Positions 16,594-24,431 of a DNA stretch of 24,431 bases are shown here, one piece after another; position 1 is the first letter of the stretch; each line of letters starts with the position of its first letter. Both the position numbers and the translations under genes were made by a program. Source of the DNA: a virus; IMG/VR virus record IMGVR_UViG_3300023179_000499, positions 1-24,431 of that record; one strand, given 5' to 3'. The notes under the pieces are model-generated. The model saw only the letters and a list, made by a program, of their open reading frames with translations. It did not search any database and was not told the origin of the DNA.

Positions 16594-19500
16594 TTATCCT
16601 TGGCGTGTTCCAGCTAAACTTCCACCAAATCTTTGTTCATTTTTAATAGCATCTAATACTACCGCATAAACTTTACTATTCAAATTCTTAGATAATGCAA
16701 CATCTTGTTGAGCATAACTTGTAGAATTAGATCCAACTTCAATTGTCCCATCTCTACTAACATTAGTATTGAAATTGAATGAGTTAGTAGCATTCGTAGT
16801 GTTAACAACATTAGAATTACTATTTGATATTGGCGACATACCTCCAGCTTGCATACCAACACCATATCTCTTAACTATAGGAGTATTATACAATCCACCC
16901 TCCATATAACCTGGAATTGTATCAGATAAACGCGAACCAATTAATCCGCCTGTCTGTTTTCTATCGCTAGCGAAAGGTGGCGCATATGGATTAGGACCAT
17001 AAATACTTGAACTATAAAAAGGTTTTGAAGTAAAACTTCTAAAACCAGTTTGAGCTTGTGGACCAGCATATTGACCATATTGATTTATAAATCCTGCTTT
17101 TTGAAAATTTTCATAAGCTGATACTTCTGCTTTGGTTAAATTAACTGGACCCTGAGCTTTTATCGCCAAAGATTCTGCTTTTTTAGCTTGTGCGTTTTGC
17201 GAGAAATTTGACATTCCTTGAGCTAACCCTATTGAAGCTACAGCAGCTACAACTGATCCAATCATTGCTGCTCTTTGTTGTTTTCTAGCAAAAGCTTTTC
17301 TTCTGCGCTCTTCAGCGGCGGCTACTTCTGCATCTCTTAATTCATTATAAAGCTTACTATTTTCCATTCCATAGCTCGTCATATTATCTTCCATAGATTT
17401 TAAATCTGTAAATTCATTACTGAATGAACCTCCAGAAGCAAAACGAGGAGCCATACTAAAATTAAGAGTATCTAAAGCAGATGGCCCACCCATCGCCATT
17501 ACTGCTCTTCTATTTAATACATATTCACCATTCTCAAGCAATGCTGGATATTTATCTCCTGAACCGCTTCCAGAAATATACATACCAGTTTGAGCGCGAA
17601 TATATCCACCTTTTTGATTACCATTTAAACCTTGAGCTACACCATCAAATCCTCCTATACCACTTATAATATTACGAACACTAGCTCTCATTAGTGTTGT
17701 ACTTATTTCATCTAAAAATTTAGCAGCTATGCCCATCAAAGCATCGCCCAAATTATCTGACTCCCTGATGGCAGCTTTTATTCCATCAACTAAACCATCA
17801 GCAAACATTCCTGGTAAATTTCTGCCTAATTGATCAACCATTTCATCAGCTTCTTTATTCAAATTTTTGAAACCAATTTGCATATTATTAACAAAACCAG
17901 CAGATTGTTCAAAATCTTTACGGGTTTGTGCTACTTTTGCTGCAAAAATATCAGCCTTAGAGCCAAGTTGTTGACTTGCATTACTAAGATCTTGTATTGT
18001 ATTATCTATTGCATTTATAGTTGACTGATCTTTTCCGGTTCTTTCAGATTTTAATTTATCAATAGCTTGTTCAATAGACATGTTATCTGTTACTCCAAAA
18101 TCTTTTAATTCTTTATAAGATAATACATTTTTTCTTTCATTGAATGATTTTCTTAATAAACTATTATTAGATTTTATATCTGCTACCTGTTCAGCTTTTT
18201 TAGAGAAATTCGATAAAGCTAAATTAAATTCTGGAGTACCAGCAGTTGTTTTTTCTATATCTTGTAAATAAGGTTGCAATTGCTGATCAGCTATAATATC
18301 TACTAATCCCAAAACAGCTTCTGTGTTAGCATTTTGAGCTTGCGTGTTTGCGTCCTGAGCTGCTATTTCAATAATAGATTTTCTTGCATCGAAAATCGCT
18401 TGTTTTTTTGCCATTTGTTGCTCATCTTTGAAAATTGACTGCTGATCAGCTTGTTGAGCCTCAAAAGTAGCTCTTTTATTTAATCCTAAATATCGAAACT
18501 CACTTCCAATATCAATTCTTTTTAATTCTAATTTTTCATCTGCAATTATTTTAAAAGCTTCCGAATCTTTTCTTAGCTTTAAAGTTGCATCTCTTTGAGC
18601 ATAAGTTATTTTTAATTTTTCTTTTTCAAGATCTAATTGCTTTATTCCTACTTCATAATTTATCTTATTGTTAATTCTAGATAAATCTATCTCTTCTTGT
18701 TTTAATTTAAGCTCTTGATTATATTCTTGAACTTTATCTCTAAAAGCTCTTTGATTTTCTTCTAAAGTTTTCGCTAAAACACTTGCAGAATCAGAAGATA
18801 AACCCAAACTGCCAGCAAAAGTTTCAAATTCTTTTCTTGTTCTAGTCACAGAAGTGGACAAATAGCTAGTTATCGATGCAATAGTATCTGGACTTCTTTG
18901 CACACCTCCCGAATTAAATATTGTTTCTCTACTTTGATTTAAATATGAAGATCTAGCTTCAATATTTTTAAGAGATGTAGACTTTCGTGTCTGCTCTATT
19001 AATCTAGAAAGTTGAGCTTCTTCAAATTGTTTATTATAAGTTAACTGAGATGCTTTCAAACTTATTGCAGCAACCTCAGATAAATTGCCAGAAATAGAAG
19101 AATAAATAGAATCATTTATTTCTTTCATTTTTCCAGAAATTAAATTTATTAAAGAAGTATCAAATCTATATTTATTTAAAGCATCAGTGGCTGCAATTAA
19201 AGAATCAGATAATGTTTGAGATATTTCTTTTTTAAATTTTATAAAATCATTAGAAAGTTGATCGGAAACTGTTTTATTAGCCGTATCTTGTTTTACTTTT
19301 TGAGCATTTATTTTTAGCAATCTTGATAAATATCTTATCAAATAATCTCCAATTTCATTTGTATCTTCTTCAAGTATATCAAAGCGTTCAGCTAAACGAT
19401 CAGCCAATCCCTGAGAAATATTATTGTCTGTCAAAAATTTAGATATTCTTTCTCTATCAAAAGACGCTTTTCCCTTTTCTTCTCTAACCATCTCTTGAAA

Positions 19501-22500
19501 CTGTTTAGCTTTGTCTTCGGTTAAAATACTCAAATCTTCAAAAGTTTGTTTAAAATCATTTAAAATTTTCTCATCATTTTCTTTTGAATATTCTAAATAA
19601 GTATAATCAGATACAAGAGCTGGGCCTTTAATAGTTTTTGTTTTATTATAACCTAATTCAGATAATTTTTTTGCGTTTTTAGCTTTTACTCCTTCAGCAG
19701 CAAGTACATCTTCTTCAGCTTCTTTTTGAGTTTTTTTTCTGCCTTTTTCGTATTCATACAATGCTTCGCCTAATTTTTGAACATCTGTGCCTGTTTGTTT
19801 AAATATTTTTTGCAATTCAACATCTTTTATATTATTAAAATTATCAGCTAAAGAATCACTAGCTCTTTTTATTATTTCTGGATCAGTAGATGTATTTAAA
19901 GTCTTTAATGTATCTATATACATTTGTGCTGTAGATACATTTTCTTGAGTTTTCGATTTATATTCATCTGCTACTTGACGCAATTCATCTGCACTCAACG
20001 ATGCTGCGCCTAAAGATTGAGCCAAGCCCACAGCCGCTCCAGCAGCAAGACCAATTGCTGCTCCCCAAGGACCAAAAGCTGCTCCTAATGATGCGCCAGT
20101 TGAAGCAGCAGTTAATCCTGTACTTAATCCTGCCTGAACCTTACGCTCTGTTTCAGACATATCCATTCTTCTTCTATTTCCAAAAACCGATTGTTCAATT
20201 AATCCAGCAGCCATTGGACCAGCAAAAGCTAAAGTTGTGCTGGATTTTTCTAAACTTTTTGCTAATTTACTTTGTTGACCGGAAATATCTTTACGAGCTT
20301 TTTCCATTGCATCGCTTAAAGCCGCTCCAGACACGCCTCCTTTAGACAAAGAACCTTCTAATTTTTTTAATCCATTATTTATTAATTTTGTTCTTCCTCC
20401 AAAAGCGCTTTCAAAAACACCTAATTGTTCATCTGCCGATTGAACTGAATTTATGAAATTAGAAATAGCTTTGTCAATATCATCTTGATTAAATAAAGCA
20501 TTAGTTGCAGCAGTTGAAGGTGCAAATGTTGTACTTACTTGTTGCGATACATTTGGATTTCCAGAAGGATACCAAGTAGATGATGTTGAAGACGTTCCAG
20601 ACGGCATGTATGGATAACTTGAACCAAAATTGACAAAATTAGGAATAAAACCTCCACTCATCAATCCAGCAGCTTTTTGCCCTCTCATTGAATCACTCAA
20701 TGCATTACTTAAACCACCATGATCAGCGATTGCGGAACTAAATGTTGGTTGACTGCTATTTCTAATATGTGGGAAAGGTTTTGTATCGAAGATAGCTTTA
20801 TTTCCGCTCATGCTTTCTTCTAAGCCCATTACTGCTTGTTTATAAGCGAAATTAGGAATAAAACCTGATGCTGAATTCAAAATCATTTTCTTACTTGCAG
20901 CGTTATATGTCCAACGCCCCATCTTATCGTACATGGCTTTATTATTTTTATAATCGCCATAGAAAATTCCTTGTTCTTTGTATTTTTTCAATTTCTCCAT
21001 TTCGCCAAGATTTTGAAGATTAGAAACACCAGCCAAATCAGATCTTAAAGCTGCATAATTTGCGCCTCTCACACCTTCAGCACCTTGACGATAATCACTT
21101 AATTTAACCCTTGTTCCAATGTATTGATTTTTAGCAAGCCAATCATTATAAGCTTTTTTCAATAAAGCTGTCTTGGGTCTAATTTTTTCTTTATCTTCAT
21201 ATTTACCGCTTTCAGAAAGTGATTTCAAATCTTCCCAAGCAGATTTAGTTTCTGGATTACTAGACCAAAAAACTCCTAAAACATCTGAGAGTCGATCATA
21301 GTTAACTCTCTTCATTCTTCCAGAAACTTGACCGGTATATACTGAATTTGGATTAAAGACGTATCTTGAATTTCCAAACGCTTCGCTCATCATTCCTCTT
21401 TCCATACCAAGCGACTTGGTTTTCCCTGCGCTTGATAGTCTCAAAGCTGCAACTCTAGCAGAATTTTCAGCATAAGCGTTAACATCATCTGTTAATTTTG
21501 GATTTATATAAGAAGTATCAGGTATAAAAACATTATTACCTAATATGGACATTACCATATTATTCAACTGCTCTTTTAATTGATATCCATATGATTTAAA
21601 ACCGGGTTGTCTATAAACAGTACCACTTAATCCAGTTCCTCCTTCTTTAGAAAAAGGCTCACCAAAACCAGTTTTTGTTCTAAAAAATTTAGTATTAATT
21701 TCTTTTCCAGCAAAATTAGGAATAAAACCACTTGCAGCAGCCATTGCTAAAAACGCAGGATTTTTTACATAGCTATTTAATAAATTATTTGTTTCTGCGG
21801 ACAATCCTTTTACAAGATCAGGGCTATTCTTGACCATTTGAGAATAACTCACACCAGCTAAAGGACTAAAAAGTTTTTTACCTAATTCTGAAGTTATTTG
21901 ATTTTCATGACCTACTTCATTAAAAGCAATAATTAATTCTTTTAGTTTTGCGGCTGCTGCGGGATTAGTCTTAGATAGTGTTTCATATTTTCTTGTCAAT
22001 TCTCCAGTAATGCTTCCAGTTAAATTCTTTTTTGGGTAACCTTTGTATTCTATACCTACACCAGCTTCTTTTAATGCAGCATCAAATGCTGATTGTTTTT
22101 GATTTGTTTTTGGTTGCAATACATAACCTCTTATTAAATCGTCTTTTACATCTTGTTGAGAAACTAATTGCATTGCTTTAAATGCAAAATCCTCAAACAA
22201 TGGAGCAAATATATTATTATCTCCTTTTTCATCTGCGCCTTCAGCAGTGCTTTTAAAATTTATTTGTCTGAAAGTTTCTGTATCACTTGCTTTAGATATT
22301 CCTAAAGCAGGTTGAATAGTATCAAAAGCAGGATTACCAAATTTTTTAAACCAAGGAATTCTTATCGCACTTGTAGGAGGAGCAAAATTAGGAATGAAAC
22401 CACCACTTAAATTTACTCTATCTTTATAGTAATGAAGAAGAATTTTTTGATTCATTGCTTTCTGCATTTCTTCACGACTTAAACCTTTTAAGAATTCACT

Positions 22501-24431
22501 TTTAGAATCAGAAGATAAACTAGAAATTTTTGTTTTATTTAAAAACTCGTCATCTTGGCCTTTTCCTATGATTTCTGTAAAATCTGGAACGAAAACTAAT
22601 TCATTATCATCAAACCAAAAATCTTCATTGGAATGTTGCAATAAATTTTTATATGTTAATTTAGAATGTCTAATAATTTTACCTGCAATTTGTGGGTTCG
22701 TGTGTCCAAGACCGCTATGAGCATCCGCAAAAGTGCCTGAATCATAATATTTTTTATTAAAACCTAAGCTAGTATCATCTGGTATATTAGGCACTACTTT
22801 AAAATCAACCGCACCATTCCAAGATGGAGGTTCTCCAATATACTCACCAACAAGTTTTTCAAAATCTCTTCCGCGTTCGAGGCTTTGTTTTAATTTAGAT
22901 TTTTTAGCATCAGCAAAAAAATTAGGAATAAAACCGCGATACATATAAGGATCAACTCCTGTTTGTCTTAAAGCATTAGCTCTATGTATTTTTCCTGCTC
23001 TAGATTTTTCTGGAGGATTAATAAAAGGTTGAGCAAAACCGGGAATATATTTTACATCTTCAGCAGTGTTCATCACTCCACCAACAGGAGAAGAAACAAC
23101 TCTACCGGGAGTATATCCACCAGCTTGTGCGCCAACAACTTCAGCCATTTTTGTTGCGTTAGGAATATATCCATCTGCGCGTGTAACTTGTAATCCACCA
23201 GAACCTTTAACTCTTACTCCTTGTCCAGCCAATTGAACTGCTAATTGTTTAGCAAGAGTAGTTTGCATTTGATATTCTGCTGTTTGCTGTCTAGCTACTT
23301 GCAATAATAATTGAGCTTGGGCAGCTTGATTACCCATATTTCCAGCAAGAGCTTGAGAAACCGGCCCTTGTTGCTGCATGATTTGCAAAATAGATTGTTC
23401 GATATTTTTTCTATTTTGTGTTTCAGTTGTTATACCAGCAATTTGAGGCAAAGCCTGACTAAGATAAGTAAAAGAATTTTGTATTAACTTAAAAAGCGTA
23501 AAGAAAGCTGCAATAGCACCTGGACCAGCTATTACATTACGAATACCTTTTAATAAACCATTCGCAAAAGTAGAACCAACTCCTTCTCCTTCGAGAACTT
23601 CATTCAACGATTCAATAAAAGATTTTAATTGCTCAGTACCATACTTAGCCAATGGTTCGAATGTTACTTTGCCAATATTGTTAGCTAATTGTTGAGTTGA
23701 AGTTGCGGTTTGCTTTAATAAAGCATCAAGAGTTTGATTCAATTTTGCAGTTGCTACTTCAGCTTCATTTGTTGCCGCTGCGCCTCTTTGTAAAGCTCCA
23801 GCGTATGTACCTTGTGATTTATTTAAATCATTAACAATCGCTTTTAAGATGTTAACTTGATAAACACCTGCAACTTGTTCTGACAATTGCGCTCTTTGAG
23901 CGTCAGCTAAACCTTTATAAGCTCCAGCAAAGTTTTGTAATATTTGAACAGCAGGTAAAATATTACCTTGAACGTCTCTTACAGAAATATTAAAAGCTTC
24001 TAATTGATCTAAAGTATCAGTACGTTGTAAGCGAGTAAAAATTGTTTTTAATGCGTTACCAATTACCGCGCCACCTCTTGCTGTACTTTGTTGAGCTGAA
24101 GTGACTAATGCATTCAATTGATCAAGACTGACACCTGCTTCTTGCGCCGCTTGTCCTGTACGAGACAACGCTTCCGCCAAATCTCCTGCACCTACAGCAT
24201 AATCTTGTTCTACAGCAACTAGCTTATTTAAAATTTGAGTGGTAGAAATTCCAGTTGCAGCGAATCCGTTTACGGTAGATGTCAATGCATCAACAGCATT
24301 TGCAGTGCTAATTCCCGCCAATCTTGTTAATGTCAATGCATCTTTTGTTCTTTGAAGAGTTTCTTCAGCTTTCAAACCTTGACGAGAGAATTCAAGAGCG
24401 GCTTTAGAAGCGTCATCGAATGAAGAAGCTG
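16594..24431 (-). CDS. Phage tail tape measure protein with motif-separated inserts (5'-partial)
   Basis: The frame is open through the right edge, giving at least 2611 residues. A TTG at 24375 is only an in-frame codon, not a credible start. Numbering below counts that codon as 1. Residues 1 to about 240 match the TMP core family (SQQSTARGGAVIGNALKTIF-type helices). A hydrophobic stretch covers 280-310. Residues 402-1250 hold the GFIPNFA-type array with unrelated inserts. Residues about 1405-1450 are Gly/Ala-rich and hydrophobic, followed by long charged coiled-coil helices to about 2160. Residues about 2240-2290 carry the TMP C-terminal motif SGSGDKYPALLENGEYVL, with a degenerate second copy near the end. 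The protein sets tail length and is ejected during infection. Confidence 0.93.
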   Translation of the reverse strand, partial: ASSFDDASKAALEFSRQGLKAEETLQRTKDALTLTRLAGISTANAVDALTSTVNGFAATGISTTQILNKLVAVEQDYAVGAGDLAEALSRTGQAAQEAGVSLDQLNALVTSAQQSTARGGAVIGNALKTIFTRLQRTDTLDQLEAFNISVRDVQGNILPAVQILQNFAGAYKGLADAQRAQLSEQVAGVYQVNILKAIVNDLNKSQGTYAGALQRGAAATNEAEVATAKLNQTLDALLKQTATSTQQLANNIGKVTFEPLAKYGTEQLKSFIESLNEVLEGEGVGSTFANGLLKGIRNVIAGPGAIAAFFTLFKLIQNSFTYLSQALPQIAGITTETQNRKNIEQSILQIMQQQGPVSQALAGNMGNQAAQAQLLLQVARQQTAEYQMQTTLAKQLAVQLAGQGVRVKGSGGLQVTRADGYIPNATKMAEVVGAQAGGYTPGRVVSSPVGGVMNTAEDVKYIPGFAQPFINPPEKSRAGKIHRANALRQTGVDPYMYRGFIPNFFADAKKSKLKQSLERGRDFEKLVGEYIGEPPSWNGAVDFKVVPNIPDDTSLGFNKKYYDSGTFADAHSGLGHTNPQIAGKIIRHSKLTYKNLLQHSNEDFWFDDNELVFVPDFTEIIGKGQDDEFLNKTKISSLSSDSKSEFLKGLSREEMQKAMNQKILLHYYKDRVNLSGGFIPNFAPPTSAIRIPWFKKFGNPAFDTIQPALGISKASDTETFRQINFKSTAEGADEKGDNNIFAPLFEDFAFKAMQLVSQQDVKDDLIRGYVLQPKTNQKQSAFDAALKEAGVGIEYKGYPKKNLTGSITGELTRKYETLSKTNPAAAAKLKELIIAFNEVGHENQITSELGKKLFSPLAGVSYSQMVKNSPDLVKGLSAETNNLLNSYVKNPAFLAMAAASGFIPNFAGKEINTKFFRTKTGFGEPFSKEGGTGLSGTVYRQPGFKSYGYQLKEQLNNMVMSILGNNVFIPDTSYINPKLTDDVNAYAENSARVAALRLSSAGKTKSLGMERGMMSEAFGNSRYVFNPNSVYTGQVSGRMKRVNYDRLSDVLGVFWSSNPETKSAWEDLKSLSESGKYEDKEKIRPKTALLKKAYNDWLAKNQYIGTRVKLSDYRQGAEGVRGANYAALRSDLAGVSNLQNLGEMEKLKKYKEQGIFYGDYKNNKAMYDKMGRWTYNAASKKMILNSASGFIPNFAYKQAVMGLEESMSGNKAIFDTKPFPHIRNSSQPTFSSAIADHGGLSNALSDSMRGQKAAGLMSGGFIPNFVNFGSSYPYMPSGTSSTSSTWYPSGNPNVSQQVSTTFAPSTAATNALFNQDDIDKAISNFINSVQSADEQLGVFESAFGGRTKLINNGLKKLEGSLSKGGVSGAALSDAMEKARKDISGQQSKLAKSLEKSSTTLAFAGPMAAGLIEQSVFGNRRRMDMSETERKVQAGLSTGLTAASTGASLGAAFGPWGAAIGLAAGAAVGLAQSLGAASLSADELRQVADEYKSKTQENVSTAQMYIDTLKTLNTSTDPEIIKRASDSLADNFNNIKDVELQKIFKQTGTDVQKLGEALYEYEKGRKKTQKEAEEDVLAAEGVKAKNAKKLSELGYNKTKTIKGPALVSDYTYLEYSKENDEKILNDFKQTFEDLSILTEDKAKQFQEMVREEKGKASFDRERISKFLTDNNISQGLADRLAERFDILEEDTNEIGDYLIRYLSRLLKINAQKVKQDTANKTVSDQLSNDFIKFKKEISQTLSDSLIAATDALNKYRFDTSLINLISGKMKEINDSIYSSISGNLSEVAAISLKASQLTYNKQFEEAQLSRLIEQTRKSTSLKNIEARSSYLNQSRETIFNSGGVQRSPDTIASITSYLSTSVTRTRKEFETFAGSLGLSSDSASVLAKTLEENQRAFRDKVQEYNQELKLKQEEIDLSRINNKINYEVGIKQLDLEKEKLKITYAQRDATLKLRKDSEAFKIIADEKLELKRIDIGSEFRYLGLNKRATFEAQQADQQSIFKDEQQMAKKQAIFDARKSIIEIAAQDANTQAQNANTEAVLGLVDIIADQQLQPYLQDIEKTTAGTPEFNLALSNFSKKAEQVADIKSNNSLLRKSFNERKNVLSYKELKDFGVTDNMSIEQAIDKLKSERTGKDQSTINAIDNTIQDLSNASQQLGSKADIFAAKVAQTRKDFEQSAGFVNNMQIGFKNLNKEADEMVDQLGRNLPGMFADGLVDGIKAAIRESDNLGDALMGIAAKFLDEISTTLMRASVRNIISGIGGFDGVAQGLNGNQKGGYIRAQTGMYISGSGSGDKYPALLENGEYVLNRRAVMAMGGPSALDTLNFSMAPRFASGGSFSNEFTDLKSMEDNMTSYGMENSKLYNELRDAEVAAAEERRRKAFARKQQRAAMIGSVVAAVASIGLAQGMSNFSQNAQAKKAESLAIKAQGPVNLTKAEVSAYENFQKAGFINQYGQYAGPQAQTGFRSFTSKPFYSSSIYGPNPYAPPFASDRKQTGGLIGSRLSDTIPGYMEGGLYNTPIVKRYGVGMQAGGMSPISNSNSNVVNTTNATNSFNFNTNVSRDGTIEVGSNSTSYAQQDVALSKNLNSKVYAVVLDAIKNEQRFGGSLAGTRQG
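20632..23172 (-). repeat. GFIPNFA-type motif array in the tape measure protein
   Basis: Short repeated motifs, in transcription order: GYIPNA (23155-23172), a weak GGYTPGRV (about 23100), KYIPGFA (23032-23052), RGFIPNFF (22915-22938), GGFIPNFA (22381-22404), SGFIPNFA (21709-21732), SGFIPNFA (20845-20868) and GGFIPNFV (20632-20655). Distances between the last five are 178, 224, 288 and 71 residues. The five GFIPNF copies agree at DNA level at nearly all codons. The sequences between them are not alike, so the motif separates modules and is not part of a tandem domain repeat. Confidence 0.9.
21730..22380 (-). other. Tape measure insert with a PD-(D/E)XK-like signature
   Basis: TMP residues 666-882, between two GFIPNFA motifs. 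An N-terminal helix with F727-E728 (FAPLFEDFAFKA) is followed by D765, ten residues, then E776-Y-K778 (GIEYKG). This is the spacing of PD-(D/E)XK nuclease active sites. Residues 800-880 are helical and Lys/Asn-rich. It may equally be a structural module with a chance match; only a fold search can decide. Confidence 0.4.

Noticed and set aside
16680-16865. Minus-strand 61-codon ORF inside the tape measure gene
   Set aside because: It is an out-of-frame shadow within the TMP C-terminus, with no family resemblance.
20001-20345. Plus-strand 114-codon ORF opposite the tape measure gene
   Set aside because: The Leu/Gln-rich product mirrors Ala/Gly-rich TMP codons; the other plus-strand ORFs of 60-76 codons are likewise antisense shadows.
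21600-21710. Kinase-like glycine loop in a tape measure insert (GGTGLSGTVYR, residues 912-922, then a Lys)
   Set aside because: It matches G-x-G-x-x-G-x-V-Y, but no H-R-D or D-F-G type motif follows in the insert, so a kinase call is not supported.
24373-24375. TTG as the start of the tape measure protein
   Set aside because: The frame remains open to the window edge with typical TMP sequence (ASSFDDASKAALEFSRQG) upstream, so the true start lies outside.
1-24431. Alternative genetic code with reassigned TAG
   Set aside because: No gene ends in TAG, but only ten stops are visible and no long frame is interrupted by TAG, so the standard code suffices.
1-24431. Internal promoters or terminators in T-rich or A-rich tracts
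   Set aside because: All such tracts are inside coding sequence of a compact operon, and I saw no hairpin plus U-tract at gene junctions.

Overview
The window is one uninterrupted structural (tail) operon of a tailed phage or prophage. All 11 genes lie on the minus strand, so transcription runs from the right edge to the left edge. Genes abut or overlap (ATGA and TAATG overlaps, gaps of 1 to 8 nt), and there is no non-coding stretch longer than 8 nt. I saw no promoter, terminator, tRNA, insertion sequence or CRISPR array. The DNA is strongly AT-rich and the proteins are rich in Asn, Ser and Tyr. Recognisable Shine-Dalgarno sequences are nearly absent. All stops visible are TAA or TGA and the standard bacterial code reads cleanly. 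This fits a long-tailed (siphovirus-like) phage of a low-GC host. A Bacteroidetes-type host is plausible from the SD-poor starts, but this is inference.

Right part (16594-24431): a very large tape measure protein, open at the right edge. It carries an array of short GFIPNFA-type motifs that separate unrelated globular-looking inserts, one with a PD-(D/E)XK-like signature. Middle (8351-16592): two proteins that look tube-like (315 and 268 aa), flanking a 599-aa fibre-like protein; a 670-aa protein with an N-terminal lectin-like domain and a C-terminal lambda gpM-like domain; and an 893-aa protein with an N-terminal Ig-like region and a C-terminal lectin-like domain. Left part (1-8349): the classic lambda tail-tip order L - K - I - J. 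It comprises an Fe-S type gpL homologue carrying a carbohydrate-binding-like insert, a JAMM peptidase (gpK N-half only), a ubiquitin-like/TapI protein and a central tip protein J. A fibre gene follows and runs off the left edge, with a collagen-like / C1q-like / collagen-like tail.

The order H-M-L-K-I-J of lambda is therefore conserved, but three genes are interposed between H and M and one between M and L, and several core proteins have acquired putative sugar-binding modules. The likely joint role is assembly of a long tail tube around the tape measure, capping by the M/L/K/I/J tip complex, and display of several receptor-binding modules. The two places I would look first for undescribed biology are the motif-delimited cargo-like inserts of the tape measure protein and the collagen/C1q-like end of the left-edge fibre.
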